A DNA stretch of 60,617 bases from positions 1 through 60,617 of the forward strand of contig JAVBOL010000010.1 of the NCBI GenBank assembly GCA_031550615.1, given 5' to 3'. Of this stretch, positions 42,063-51,183 are shown piece by piece; positions within the stretch are counted from its first letter, which is position 1; every line of letters starts with the position of its first letter. A program made the translations under genes and the position numbers. The notes beneath the pieces were generated by a model. That model ran no database searches, was not told the DNA's origin, and saw only the letters and a program-made list of their open reading frames with translations. Source of the DNA: JAVBOW01 sp031550615 (lineage in GTDB: Bacteria; Bacteroidota; Bacteroidia; Bacteroidales; Rikenellaceae).

Positions 42063-43151
42063 ATGTCTGAGAAAAAACGTGCGTCACTCCTGCTCGAAGA
42101 CGGCAGTGAATTTAAAGGGTTCTCCTTTGGCGCCGAAACTTCCACCTGTGGTGAAGTAGTCTTCTCGACCGCAATGGTCGGTTATCCCGAAAGCCTTACC
42201 GATCCCTCCTATGCCGGGCAGATCCTCGTGCTGACCTATCCCCTGATAGGCAACTACGGCGTGCCCCCGATGGAGCGTGACGAGCACGGGCTGCTCAAAT
42301 TCTTCGAGTCGGAGCGCATATGGCCGCGTGCGGTCGTTGTCACCGATTACTCGTGGGAGTACAGCCACTGGAACGCCGTGCGCAGCCTCTCCGACTGGCT
42401 CAAAGAGCAGGGCGTGCCGGCTATCTACGGCGTGGATACGCGCGAGGTGACAAAACTGATCCGCACCAAGGGCGTGATGAACGGTTCGGTGGTGGTCGAG
42501 GGCGCGGCGAAACCCGCCCAGGTCCCCGCCATGAAGAATGTGGTGGCCGAGGTCAGCTGCAAGCAGAAAGTAACCTACGGGAACGGCAGCAACCGCATCG
42601 TGCTGATCGACTGCGGCACCAAGAACAACATCATCCGCTGCCTTTTGGAGCGCGACGACGTGTCGGTGGTGCGCGTGCCCTGGGATTACGACTTCACAGC
42701 AGAGGATTACGACGGTGTGATGATAAGCAACGGCCCGGGCGACCCTGCCGATTGCGGGGTCACCATAAATAACGTGCGCAAGGCGGTCGAATCGGGCAAA
42801 CCCGTCTTCGGCATATGCCTGGGCAACCAGATACTTTCGATAGTGGCCGGGGCAAAGACCTTCAAACTCCACTACGGCCATCGCAGCCATAACCAGCCGG
42901 TGCTGATGTCTGGCACTCCCAATGCGATGATAACCGTGCAGAACCACGGCTACGCCGCCGACCTGTCGACCCTCGCGCCGGGATGGAAACCCTACTACGA
43001 GAACCTGAACGACGGCACCTCGGAGGGGATCATCCACGAGACGCTGCCCTGCTGCTCGGTGCAGTTCCACCCCGAGGCGGCAAGCGGCCCGCTCGACGCC
43101 GCCTTTTTATTCGATAACTTTGTTGAAAACGTGAAGCGATGCAAAAAATAG
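42063..43151 (+). CDS. carA: Carbamoyl-phosphate synthase small subunit
   Basis: Glutaminase subunit that feeds ammonia to CarB for pyrimidine and arginine synthesis. 362 residues. N-terminal CarA domain about 1-140; class I glutamine amidotransferase about 175-360 with nucleophile Cys252 in FGICLGNQILSIVAG, and the catalytic His/Glu in VQFHPEAASGP. The start MSEKKRASLLLEDGSEFKG matches relatives. Its 3' end overlaps the first possible carB start by 13 bases. Confidence 0.98.
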   Translation: MSEKKRASLLLEDGSEFKGFSFGAETSTCGEVVFSTAMVGYPESLTDPSYAGQILVLTYPLIGNYGVPPMERDEHGLLKFFESERIWPRAVVVTDYSWEYSHWNAVRSLSDWLKEQGVPAIYGVDTREVTKLIRTKGVMNGSVVVEGAAKPAQVPAMKNVVAEVSCKQKVTYGNGSNRIVLIDCGTKNNIIRCLLERDDVSVVRVPWDYDFTAEDYDGVMISNGPGDPADCGVTINNVRKAVESGKPVFGICLGNQILSIVAGAKTFKLHYGHRSHNQPVLMSGTPNAMITVQNHGYAADLSTLAPGWKPYYENLNDGTSEGIIHETLPCCSVQFHPEAASGPLDAAFLFDNFVENVKRCKK

Positions 43152-46100
43152 AAAAAGTGCCGACCGGCGCCCGGGAGATGGACTCTGCGAAGACCAAAAT
43201 ACAGAAAGTTATCCTGCTGGGGTCGGGAGCCTTGAAAATAGGCGAGGCCGGTGAATTCGACTACTCGGGCTCACAGGCGCTCAAGGCGCTCAAGGAGGAG
43301 GGCATCTACACGGTGCTGATCAACCCCAACATCGCCACGATACAGACCTCGGAGAACATCGCCGACCGCGTATATTTCCTTCCCGTGACCCCCGAGTTCG
43401 TCGAGGAGGTGATCGCCCGCGAACGTCCGCAGGGCATACTGCTGGCATTCGGCGGCCAGACGGCGCTGAACTGCGGCGTGAAACTTTTCCGCACCGGGGT
43501 ACTCGAAAAATATAACGTGCAGGTGCTCGGTACGCCCGTGCAGACGATCATCGACACCGAGGACCGCGAGATATTCAACAGCAAACTGGCCGAGATCGAC
43601 GTCAAGACGATCAGCAGCGAGGCTGTGACCGACCTCAAAGAGGCGTACCGCGTGGCCCACACGCTGGGATATCCGGTGATAATACGTCCCGCATTCACGC
43701 TGGGCGGGCTCGGATCGGGAGTCTGCGACAACGACGCCGAGCTCGAAACGGTCTGCAACAAGGCATTTTCCTATTCGCCGCAGGTACTTGTCGAAAAATC
43801 GCTGAAGGGCTGGAAGGAGATCGAGTACGAGGTGATGCGCGACCGCTACGACAACTGCATCACCGTCTGCAACATGGAGAACTTCGACCCGCTCGGCATA
43901 CACACCGGCGAGAGCATCGTGGTCGCGCCGTGCCAGACCCTTTCGAATTCTGAGCTTACCAAACTGCGTAAGATAGCCATCAGCATAATCCGCCACGTGG
44001 GAATCGTCGGCGAATGTAATGTGCAGTTCGCCCTCGACCCCGAGAGCGAAGACTACCGCGTTATCGAGGTCAACGCGCGCCTGAGCCGCTCGTCGGCCCT
44101 CGCGTCGAAGGCTACGGGTTTCCCGCTGGCTTTCGTGGCCGCCAAACTGGGGCTGGGTTACGGTCTGCCCGAGCTGAAGAACTCGGTTACGCGCACCACG
44201 CCCGCATTTTTCGAGCCCGCGCTCGACTATGTGGTCTGCAAGATCCCCCGCTGGGACCTGGGCAAATTCAAAGGCGTGTCGCGTGAGCTGGGATCGAGCA
44301 TGAAATCCGTCGGCGAGGTGATGAGCATAGGCCGCAACTTCGAGGAGATCATCCAGAAGGGGCTGCGCATGATCGGCCAGGGCATGCACGGCTTCGTGGC
44401 CAACAAGGAGCTCTCGGTCGAGGATATCGACCACGCCCTGAGCAACCCCACAGACAAGCGCATCTTCATCATCGCCGACGCGCTGCACCGCGGCTACACT
44501 GTCGACCGCATCTGGGAGCTCACGAAGATCGACAAGTGGTTCCTGCACAAGCTCAAAGGGATCGTCGACCTTGAGAAGTCGCTCGAAAAATACAACGAGA
44601 TAGCGGCTGTGCCCGACGACATGGTACGCGAGGCCAAGCAGAAAGGCTTTTCGGACTTCCAGCTTGCCCGCACGGTGCTCAAGGTGCCGGCAGAGAAGAT
44701 CGAGGACGCGATGCTGACCGTGCGCGCCGACCGCAAACGCCGCGGCATCACCCCTGTTATCAAACAGATCGACACGCTGGCGGCGGAGTATCCCGCGCAG
44801 ACCAACTACCTCTACGTGACATATAACGGCACGGCGCACGACATAGATTTCGCGCACGATGGCCGTTCGGTGATCGTGCTGGGCTCGGGCGCCTACCGCA
44901 TCGGCAGCTCGGTGGAATTCGACTGGTGCTCGGTCAACGCCGCGAACACCATCCGCAAGGAGGGCTACCGCTCGGTGATGATAAACTACAACCCCGAGAC
45001 TGTCTCCACGGACTACGACATGTGCGATAGGCTCTACTTCGACGAGCTGACCCTGGAAAGGGTGCTGGACATCACCGACCTGGAGCAGCCCAAGGGCGTA
45101 TTCGTGTCGATGGGCGGACAGATACCCAACAACCTGGCCATGCGCCTCGACGGGCAGGGAGTGCCCCTGATGGGTACTTCGGCGGCCAATATCGACATGG
45201 CCGAAGACCGCCACAAATTCTCGTCGATGTTAGACAAGATCGGAGTCGACCAACCCCGCTGGAAAGAGTTGACCACCATCGGGGATATATACAAATTTGC
45301 CGACGAGGTGGGCTTCCCGCTGCTGATCCGTCCCTCGTACGTGCTCTCGGGCGCGGCGATGAACGTGGTGTCGAACAAGGGCGAACTGGAGCACTTTTTG
45401 ACCCTGGCGACCAACGTGTCCAAACAGCATCCGGTGGTGGTGACCGAATTCATCGAGCGCGCCAAGGAGATCGAGATCGACGCGGTGGCCAAGGACGGCA
45501 AGGTGCTCATCTACGCCATCTCGGAGCACGTCGAATTCGCCGGCGTGCACTCGGGCGACGCCACGATGGTGCTCCCCCCGCAGAAGATGTACGTCGAAAC
45601 GATGCGCCGCATCAAAAAGGTCGCCCGCCTGGTGGCCGAGGGCCTCAATATCACAGGGCCTTTCAATATGCAGCTGTTGGCCAAGGACAACAAGATCAAG
45701 GTCATCGAGTGTAACCTGCGGGCTTCGCGTTCGTTCCCGTTCGTGTCGAAAGTACTGAAAGTCAACTTCATCGAAATCGCCACCAAAGTGATGATGGGCA
45801 TCGACGTGGAGATACCCCACAAATCGGTCTTCGACCTGGATTACGTGGGCATCAAGGCGTCGCAGTTCTCTTTCGCCCGCCTTCAGAAGGCCGACCCCGT
45901 GCTGGGCGTCGAGATGGCCTCGACGGGCGAGGTGGGTTGCATAGGCGACGATTTCCAGGAGGCGATCCTCAAGTCGATGCTCTCGGTTGGCTACACGATC
46001 CCCGCGAAGAACATACTGCTCTCCACGGGCGACACCCACTCCAAGACCGATATGATCGAGGCCGCGCGCGCGCTGGCCGATAAGGGCTACAACATCTTCG

Positions 46101-46405
46101 CCACGCCGGGCACGGCCGATTTCCTTGCCGGAAACGGCGTTAAGGCCGAGGTGCTCAACTGGCCCGATTCGCAGGAGAAACCCAATACGCTCGACTATAT
46201 CCGCGAAAAGAAGATCGACCTTGTGGTCAATATACCGAAGAACCTTTCGGCAGCCGAGCTCAATAACGACTACACCATCCGCCGCAGCGCGATCGACTTC
46301 AATATACCGTTGATAACCAACGCCCGTTTGGCGAGTGCGTTTATCCTGGCGTTCTGTAAATTGGGCCGGCAGGGTATACAGATCAAGAGCTGGAATGAGT
46401 ATTAG
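43139..46405 (+). CDS. carB: Carbamoyl-phosphate synthase large subunit
   Basis: Synthetase subunit, 1088 residues from ATG 43139. An alternative ATG at 43178 (MDSAKTKIQKVILLGSG) is more family-like and may be the real start; the 43139 start overlaps carA. There are two ATP-grasp halves (VILLGSGALKIGEAGEFDYSG and VIVLGSGAYRIGSSVEFDWC), both with intact glycine-rich loops, then a C-terminal MGS-like regulatory domain (ILLSTGDTHSKTDMIEAARAL) that normally binds UMP or ornithine in enteric enzymes. Repeat copy D follows its stop by 15 bases, and a terminator follows the repeat. Confidence 0.97.
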   Translation: MQKIEKVPTGAREMDSAKTKIQKVILLGSGALKIGEAGEFDYSGSQALKALKEEGIYTVLINPNIATIQTSENIADRVYFLPVTPEFVEEVIARERPQGILLAFGGQTALNCGVKLFRTGVLEKYNVQVLGTPVQTIIDTEDREIFNSKLAEIDVKTISSEAVTDLKEAYRVAHTLGYPVIIRPAFTLGGLGSGVCDNDAELETVCNKAFSYSPQVLVEKSLKGWKEIEYEVMRDRYDNCITVCNMENFDPLGIHTGESIVVAPCQTLSNSELTKLRKIAISIIRHVGIVGECNVQFALDPESEDYRVIEVNARLSRSSALASKATGFPLAFVAAKLGLGYGLPELKNSVTRTTPAFFEPALDYVVCKIPRWDLGKFKGVSRELGSSMKSVGEVMSIGRNFEEIIQKGLRMIGQGMHGFVANKELSVEDIDHALSNPTDKRIFIIADALHRGYTVDRIWELTKIDKWFLHKLKGIVDLEKSLEKYNEIAAVPDDMVREAKQKGFSDFQLARTVLKVPAEKIEDAMLTVRADRKRRGITPVIKQIDTLAAEYPAQTNYLYVTYNGTAHDIDFAHDGRSVIVLGSGAYRIGSSVEFDWCSVNAANTIRKEGYRSVMINYNPETVSTDYDMCDRLYFDELTLERVLDITDLEQPKGVFVSMGGQIPNNLAMRLDGQGVPLMGTSAANIDMAEDRHKFSSMLDKIGVDQPRWKELTTIGDIYKFADEVGFPLLIRPSYVLSGAAMNVVSNKGELEHFLTLATNVSKQHPVVVTEFIERAKEIEIDAVAKDGKVLIYAISEHVEFAGVHSGDATMVLPPQKMYVETMRRIKKVARLVAEGLNITGPFNMQLLAKDNKIKVIECNLRASRSFPFVSKVLKVNFIEIATKVMMGIDVEIPHKSVFDLDYVGIKASQFSFARLQKADPVLGVEMASTGEVGCIGDDFQEAILKSMLSVGYTIPAKNILLSTGDTHSKTDMIEAARALADKGYNIFATPGTADFLAGNGVKAEVLNWPDSQEKPNTLDYIREKKIDLVVNIPKNLSAAELNNDYTIRRSAIDFNIPLITNARLASAFILAFCKLGRQGIQIKSWNEY

Positions 46406-46420
46406 GTAAGCGCTCCTGGG

Positions 46421-46552
46421 GCTGTCTGCGCATACTGCGCGCCGCTTTTCACTCATCCTTCTCCGCTCAAATCCTCACAGCCGGTAAGGCCGCTCCGGTT
46501 TGATGCTCGAACGATAAGCGAAAATCGACACACATTATGCACAGCGTGGCTG
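46421..46552 (+). repeat. Stop-codon-proximal palindromic repeat, copy D
   Basis: Begins 15 bases after the carB stop, same orientation. Middle stem TCAAA 46467-46471 with TTTGA 46499-46503, core stem GCC/GGC (46480-46482, 46488-46490), invariant TCCTCAC and CTCCGG flanks, outer arms ending in TTATGCACAGC. Confidence 0.8.
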
Positions 46553-46562
46553 GGCTTTAAAG

Positions 46563-46612
46563 ACCGGGACTTTAGAAACCGGGGCTTTCAGAGATGAGAG
46601 TCCCGGTTTTTT
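46563..46612 (+). terminator. Terminator after carAB with duplicated 5' arm
   Basis: AGTCCCGGT (46599-46607) plus T6 can pair either with ACCGGGACT (46563-46571, perfect) or ACCGGGGCT (46578-46586, one G-U). The two alternative stems are mutually exclusive. Confidence 0.75.
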
Positions 46613-46687
46613 CGGGTTGCGGCGCGCAACCCGACATGTCGCCGCCCGGGCAGCTTTGCTGCCAGGGGGGGGCGGGCGGCGACATGT
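46613..46687. repeat. Tandem palindromes between terminator and leader RNA
   Basis: GGGTTGC/GCAACCC (about 46614-46632) is followed by a perfect 15-bp inverted repeat, ACATGTCGCCGCCCG (46634-46648) with CGGGCGGCGACATGT (46673-46687). The latter encloses a second hairpin, GGCAGC-TTT-GCTGCC, and a run of G. It is non-coding; the function is unknown. Confidence 0.7.
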
Positions 46688-46726
46688 TAACACGACTTCG
46701 GAATTTATCATTCCGATAAATTTTTA

Positions 46727-46734
46727 TACATTTG
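46727..46734 (+). promoter_or_regulatory. -7 box of the leader RNA
   Basis: TACATTTG; the predicted start is about 46741. No good TTG at the normal distance. Confidence 0.5.
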
Positions 46735-46740
46735 TATCGT

Positions 46741-46956
46741 GGTTGCCCATGGAGGCAACCCGCGATATATTGTAGACAATTTTTCTCACCGTCGAACTTA
46801 CAGACCGCCTTTAGGGGCGGGTTCCGAAGGAGAAATTGCCTGCTTGAAGTGTGTTGTTACCTGTATGGTAATGACTGCTTCGGGCGTAAGGGCGATTTTC
46901 TTTCGGGGCTCTGTAAGGCCTGACGGTGGGGATCGTACCTGCGCCCCATTTTTTTT
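46741..46956 (+). ncRNA. Terminator-ended structured leader RNA, unknown class
   Basis: About 215 bases from the predicted start to an intrinsic terminator. Stems visible: GGTTGCC/GGCAACC at the 5' end, CAATTT...CTC with GAGAAATTG enclosing CCGCC/GGCGG (around 46805-46816), TTACC/GGTAA (~46857-46872) within GAAG/CTTC, and the terminator TGGGG 46927-46931 with CCCCA 46944-46948 plus T8. The next gene's ATG (46979) is only 22 bases past the T-run. That gene therefore has no room for a promoter of its own, so an attenuator/riboswitch-like role is likely. No known riboswitch core was recognised. A free-standing small RNA is the alternative. Confidence 0.55.
46927..46956 (+). terminator. Intrinsic terminator ending the leader RNA
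   Basis: A five-base G/C-rich stem TGGGG/CCCCA with a 12-base loop that can pair further, directly followed by eight T residues. Confidence 0.7.
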
Positions 46957-46978
46957 GTGGCGCACAAAACCGCGCGCC

Positions 46979-47374
46979 ATGAGAATGACCGACAAGATCT
47001 TTTACGACCTTATCAAACGCCAACCCGTGCAAAACCCCGCCGACTATCCGGGCCAGATCCTCGGCAAATGGGAAGTATTCGAGGCCTACGCCCAGGCCTG
47101 GGGCGTATGGCACCCCGAAGAAGGCGATTTCGACGATAGGTTTATCTGGCAATTCTCACCCGGCGGCCAGTACACGGAAACTTTCGGCGAAAGGAGCTGC
47201 CACACGACGTACTCTCTTGACGGGCCCACGCTGCGCATCGACAACCCGGGCAGGGTGGTCTGCGGCACGCTCGATTACCGGATAGTCTGCATCACGCCAC
47301 GCGCCATGATACTCATTCCCCCGCAGCAGCGCGACAGCCGCCTGGCCCTGCGCCTTATGCTGCTGCGGTTATGA
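46979..47374 (+). CDS. Small lipocalin-like cytoplasmic protein, function unknown
   Basis: 131 residues from ATG 46979 (MRMTDKIFYDLIKRQPVQNP); ATG 46985 is equally possible. No signal peptide or membrane segment. The centre looks like the small lipocalin-like beta-barrel of Bacteroidetes: ILGKWEVFEAYAQAWG, then FIWQFSPGGQYTETFG, TTYSLDGPTLRIDNP, YRIVCITPRAMILI. No ligand or enzyme residues are recognised. A longer in-frame reading upstream runs through the structured leader and is not protein-like. Expression probably depends on read-through of the terminator 22 bases upstream. thiC follows after a TPP riboswitch. Confidence 0.72.
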   Translation: MRMTDKIFYDLIKRQPVQNPADYPGQILGKWEVFEAYAQAWGVWHPEEGDFDDRFIWQFSPGGQYTETFGERSCHTTYSLDGPTLRIDNPGRVVCGTLDYRIVCITPRAMILIPPQQRDSRLALRLMLLRL

Positions 47375-47384
47375 TAAATTTTAC

Positions 47385-47392
47385 TACATTTG
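47385..47392 (+). promoter_or_regulatory. -7 box for the TPP riboswitch-thiC transcript
   Basis: TACATTTG, placing the start at about 47399, just at the 5' edge of the riboswitch. Confidence 0.55.
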
Positions 47393-47401
47393 CGCAATAT
47401 T

Positions 47402-47474
47402 AACGGGGGTGCCGCCCGCGCGGCTGAGATCATACCCTTTGAACCTGGGCGGGTAATGCCGCCGTAGGGAGCGT
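47402..47474 (+). promoter_or_regulatory. TPP riboswitch (THI element)
   Basis: The conserved THI-box sequences are in order: GGGGTGC, GGCTGAGAT, ATACCCTTTGAACCTG, GGTAATGCC and TAGGGA. It senses thiamine pyrophosphate. No strong terminator follows, and thiC starts about 40 bases downstream, so control is probably on translation initiation or by another fold of the short linker. Confidence 0.95.
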
Positions 47475-47512
47475 TCAAAGCGTTTTTATCGCCCCGGCAA
47501 AAAACCGTGACC

Positions 47513-49024
47513 ATGGATAAGAACCTTTTCGAAGCGCAACGTTTCCAATCATTCAGGACATATACCCCCGGCGTCCTGCACCCCATCCGCGTCGCCGCGC
47601 GCGAGGTGCGCCTGAGCAACGGCGGCGCTGTGCAGCTTTACGACACCACCGGCGCTTACGGCGATCCCGCATACACGCACGATATGGCCAATGGGTTGCC
47701 CCGGCTGCGCGAGGGGTGGCATAAGGGGGAATTCCGCACCCAGATGTGGTATGCGCGGCAGGGGATCGTCACTCCCGAGATGGAGTACGTGGCCTTGCGC
47801 GAGAGCGTGGGCATGCCCGCCGAAAGGCGCATCACCCCCGAAAAGGTCATGGCCGACCTGGCCGCCGGACGCGCCGTGATCCCCGCCAACCGTTGCCACC
47901 CCGAGGCCGAGCCGATGATAATCGGCGCGGACTACCTCTGCAAGGTCAACGCCAACATCGGCAACTCGAAACTCGGCAGCACACTCGCCGACGAGGTCGA
48001 AAAGGCGCTCTGGGCCGTGCGCTGGGGTGCGGACACCGTTATGGACCTCTCCACGGGCGAGGATATACACACGATACGCGAGGCGATCCTGCGCAACACG
48101 CCCGTACCGCTGGGCACCGTGCCCCTCTACCAGGCGCTGGAAAAGGCCGGCGGGCGCATCGAAAACCTCACCTGGGAGCTCTACCGCGACACCCTTATAG
48201 AGCAGTGCGAACAGGGCGTCGACTACTTCACGATCCACGCAGGGCTGCTGCAGGGGCACGTCGCCCACGCCCTGAAGCGCACCACCGGCATCGTGTCGCG
48301 AGGGGGGTCGATCATGGCCAAATGGATGAGCGTCAATGGATGTGAGAATTTTTTATACACCCGTTTCCGGGAGATCTGCGATATCCTGGCCGACTATGAC
48401 GTGGCCGTGTCGCTGGGCGACGGGCTGCGCCCCGGCTCGATAGCCGACGCCAACGACCGCGCCCAATTCGGCGAGTTGGAAACCCTCGGCGAGTTGACCC
48501 TGCTGGCGTGGGAGCGCGGCGTGCAGGTGATAATCGAAGGGCCGGGCCACGTGCCGATGGACAGGATCGCGGAAAACATGGAGTTGCAGATAAAACTGTG
48601 CCACGGCGCACCGTTCTACACCCTTGGCCCGCTGGTGACCGACATAGGCGCGGGTTACGACCACATCACGGCGGCCATCGGCGGCACGATGATAGGTATG
48701 CTCGGCACGGCGATGCTCTGCTATGTGACTTCCAAGGAGCACCTCGCGCTGCCTGACCGCGACGACGTGCGCGAGGGCGTGGTGACCTTCAAGATCGCCG
48801 CCCACGCCGCAGACCTCGCCAAGGGGCATCCCGCGGCGCTCGCGCACGATAAGGCGATGTCAGAGGCGCGCTACGACTTCCGTTGGGCCGACCAGTTCAA
48901 CCTCTCGCTCGACCCCGAAAGGGCGGCCAGGCTGCACCACGCGATGCGCGCCTCGACCGGGGCGGACCATTGCACAATGTGCGGGCCCGACTTCTGTGCC
49001 ATGAAGATCACAAGGTCGATATAA
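47513..49024 (+). CDS. thiC: Phosphomethylpyrimidine synthase ThiC (short form)
   Basis: Radical-SAM enzyme that turns AIR into HMP phosphate for thiamine. ATG 47513 (MDKNLFEAQRFQSFRTYTPG, 503 residues) is chosen over GTG 47507. The C-terminal cluster motif CTMCGPDFC (Cys487, Cys490, Cys495) binds the 4Fe-4S centre. Other marks: NANIGNSKLGST, GADTVMDLSTGEDIH, VIIEGPGHVPM, PFYTLGPLVTDIGAGYDHI. It is about 130 residues shorter than the E. coli form, lacking the N-terminal extension domain, a known family variant. No other thi genes follow; the S9 peptidase converges. Confidence 0.97.
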   Translation: MDKNLFEAQRFQSFRTYTPGVLHPIRVAAREVRLSNGGAVQLYDTTGAYGDPAYTHDMANGLPRLREGWHKGEFRTQMWYARQGIVTPEMEYVALRESVGMPAERRITPEKVMADLAAGRAVIPANRCHPEAEPMIIGADYLCKVNANIGNSKLGSTLADEVEKALWAVRWGADTVMDLSTGEDIHTIREAILRNTPVPLGTVPLYQALEKAGGRIENLTWELYRDTLIEQCEQGVDYFTIHAGLLQGHVAHALKRTTGIVSRGGSIMAKWMSVNGCENFLYTRFREICDILADYDVAVSLGDGLRPGSIADANDRAQFGELETLGELTLLAWERGVQVIIEGPGHVPMDRIAENMELQIKLCHGAPFYTLGPLVTDIGAGYDHITAAIGGTMIGMLGTAMLCYVTSKEHLALPDRDDVREGVVTFKIAAHAADLAKGHPAALAHDKAMSEARYDFRWADQFNLSLDPERAARLHHAMRASTGADHCTMCGPDFCAMKITRSI

Positions 49025-49030
49025 GAGGGA

Positions 49031-49060
49031 TGGTGCGCACTATGCACAGCTTCGTTGTCT
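49031..49060. repeat. Half copy of the palindromic repeat family
   Basis: GTGCGCACTATGCACAGCTTCGTTG-type sequence equals one outer arm of the element seen at 9632 and elsewhere. It lies between the convergent thiC and S9 peptidase stops. Because the element is palindromic, its orientation cannot be told from one arm. Confidence 0.6.
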
Positions 49061-49067
49061 GAGGTGC

Positions 49068-51182
49068 TTACAGGTTCGCCAGCACGTAGTCGACCATGCG
49101 TTGGCGCACGTGGTGGCGACCGTGGGGCAGCATGCTGTGGTTGCAGTCGGTGTAGACCGCCATATCGAACTGCTTGCCCTCGCGGGTCAGCGCGGCGGCC
49201 ATTTCGTATGTATTATGTATGTGCACGTTGTCGTCCGCCGAGCCGTGGATCATCAGCAGTTTTCCCTTGAGTTTGGCTGCGTGGGTGAGCGGCGAGGGGC
49301 CGTCATACCCGTCGGGATTTTGCTGCGGCAGACCGTTGTAGGTCTCGGTGTAGATCGAGTCGTAGTAGCGCCACGAGGTGACGGGGGCGACGGCGATAGC
49401 CATTTTGAATACATCTGCGCCGTGCAGGATGCAGTTGAGGGCCATGAAACCTCCGAAACTCCAGCCGTAGATGCCTATGCGCGCGGGATCGGCCCACGGC
49501 TGCGCGGCGATCCATCGCGCTGCGGCGATCTGGTCGGCGGTCTCGACCTCGCCCAGGCGCGAGTAAGTGCATTGCCGGAAATCACGTCCGCGCCCGCCCG
49601 TGCCGCGCGGGTCTACGCATACGACCACGTAGCCCTGCTGCACCAGCGCGTCCTCCCAGTCGGTTTTCCATGCGTCCTTCACCTCCTGCGAACCGGGACC
49701 ACTGTACTGGGTCATCATCACGGGGTGCGCCTTCGCGGGGTTGAAGCCCACCGGTTTTAATATCCAGGCATTCAGGGGTGTGCCGTCCGCAGCGGGCAGG
49801 GTGAAGAATTCGCGGCGGGGCAGCCGCACCGAATCGGCATAGCGGCGCAACGCGGCGTTGTCTTCGAGTGTGCGCACCTTAATCCCGTCGCCGCGGTGGA
49901 TGCTAACCTGCAGGGGAGTGGCTGCGTTGGAAAAGAAATTCACGTAATATTTCATCCCCGCGCCTGGTTCCACGCGCACGGTGCCGTTCCCTTCCGTGAG
50001 GCGTTTTTTATCGCGCCCGTCGAGTTTTACGCTGTATAGCGCGGTGCGCAGCGGTGAGCCTTCGTGCGAGGTGTACCACAGGCGGCCATCCTCTGCGGCG
50101 ACCAGCCCGGCCACCTCCCATTCGCCCGAAGTGATGGCGTTTTTGAGCGCGTATCCGGACCCGTCGCGCCCGTAGAGGTAGAGGTGGCGCCAACCTGTGC
50201 GCTCACTGCATACGATCATGCGCCCGCCGGGCAGAAAGGTGACCGTCTGGTCGTCGGGACGCTCCACATAACGGTCGGCATGCTCTTCATATGCAACCAG
50301 GGGAGTTTGATCGCACACGATCACCCGGATGTGGTTTTGCAGACGGTTGGCGGTCACCATCCACAGTTCGCCCTCGGGGGTGAAGCCGAAGCGCGGCACG
50401 TAAAGTCCCGTGAAGTCGACCCCCGTGCGCTCTGTCTTGCCTGTCGCGAGATCTGCCGAAAGCACCTCGACGGACGAATTGGTGCATCCCGCCTTGGGGT
50501 ATTTATATGTGTAGGGTTTGGGATAAAGCTCCCCGTTGAAGGTCATGAACGTGAACTGCTCGACCGCGCCTTCGTCCGTGCGCAGCCATGCTATGCGGCG
50601 GCTGTCGGGCGAGAAGTGGAACGCGCGCGAAAAGCCGTACTCCTCCTCGTAGACCCAGTCCGGCAGACCGTTTATGATACTGCCCCTTTCGCCGTCCGTG
50701 GTGATGCGGCGTGCGGAAAAATCATCCAGCGAGGTTACCCACAGGTCGTTTCCGCGCACGAAACCCACCTTGCGGCTGTCGGGCGAAAAGAGGGCCTGTT
50801 GCTCGCCGCCCTCCTTTGTGAGCGGGGTCAGCGTGCCTCTCGTGCGGTCGTAAACCATGTAGTCGGCGCTGAAGGAGTGGCGGTAGATGGGCTTGACAGC
50901 CGTTGCAAGCAGGATCTTCTGCCCGTCGGGGCTGATCTGGTACTCGGCGAAGGCGACCTTCCCATCGAAGATCACTTCGGACATCGGACTGTCGTAGCGG
51001 TAGCTGACTATCCTGCCCTCCTGCCGCACCGTATAGTGGTCGCCGTCCGGCGTGGGGCGCAGTCCGGCAATGGAGCGCACGGCGAGTTTGCCCGCCGCCA
51101 TGTCCGCATAGGTGAAACGCGGTTGGGCCTGCCCGGAAACGACGAGCAGCAGCAACCCGTATATCAACGCATTAACCCTCAT
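49068..51182 (-). CDS. Dipeptidyl peptidase IV-like S9 serine peptidase
   Basis: Exported prolyl dipeptidase type enzyme. ATG 51182 (MRVNALIYGLLLLVVSGQAQ, 704 residues) begins a signal peptide. The in-frame ATG at 51218 lies in an AT-rich repeat and was rejected. Beta-propeller domain about 30-445 (with the DPP IV Glu motif WVYEEEYGF); alpha/beta-hydrolase domain about 455-704 with nucleophile Ser575 in YGWSFGGFM, the Asp in HGSADDNVH and His in DCNHSM. It probably acts in the periplasm or at the outer membrane on peptides. It lies 32 bases after nadC; co-transcription is possible. Confidence 0.93.
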   Translation of the reverse strand: MRVNALIYGLLLLVVSGQAQPRFTYADMAAGKLAVRSIAGLRPTPDGDHYTVRQEGRIVSYRYDSPMSEVIFDGKVAFAEYQISPDGQKILLATAVKPIYRHSFSADYMVYDRTRGTLTPLTKEGGEQQALFSPDSRKVGFVRGNDLWVTSLDDFSARRITTDGERGSIINGLPDWVYEEEYGFSRAFHFSPDSRRIAWLRTDEGAVEQFTFMTFNGELYPKPYTYKYPKAGCTNSSVEVLSADLATGKTERTGVDFTGLYVPRFGFTPEGELWMVTANRLQNHIRVIVCDQTPLVAYEEHADRYVERPDDQTVTFLPGGRMIVCSERTGWRHLYLYGRDGSGYALKNAITSGEWEVAGLVAAEDGRLWYTSHEGSPLRTALYSVKLDGRDKKRLTEGNGTVRVEPGAGMKYYVNFFSNAATPLQVSIHRGDGIKVRTLEDNAALRRYADSVRLPRREFFTLPAADGTPLNAWILKPVGFNPAKAHPVMMTQYSGPGSQEVKDAWKTDWEDALVQQGYVVVCVDPRGTGGRGRDFRQCTYSRLGEVETADQIAAARWIAAQPWADPARIGIYGWSFGGFMALNCILHGADVFKMAIAVAPVTSWRYYDSIYTETYNGLPQQNPDGYDGPSPLTHAAKLKGKLLMIHGSADDNVHIHNTYEMAAALTREGKQFDMAVYTDCNHSMLPHGRHHVRQRMVDYVLANL

Positions 51183-51183
51183 A

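Noticed and set aside
46732..46923. 63-codon ORF in the leader upstream of the lipocalin-like gene
   Set aside because: It begins in the promoter box and overlaps paired RNA segments; it has no leader-peptide-like run of one amino acid.
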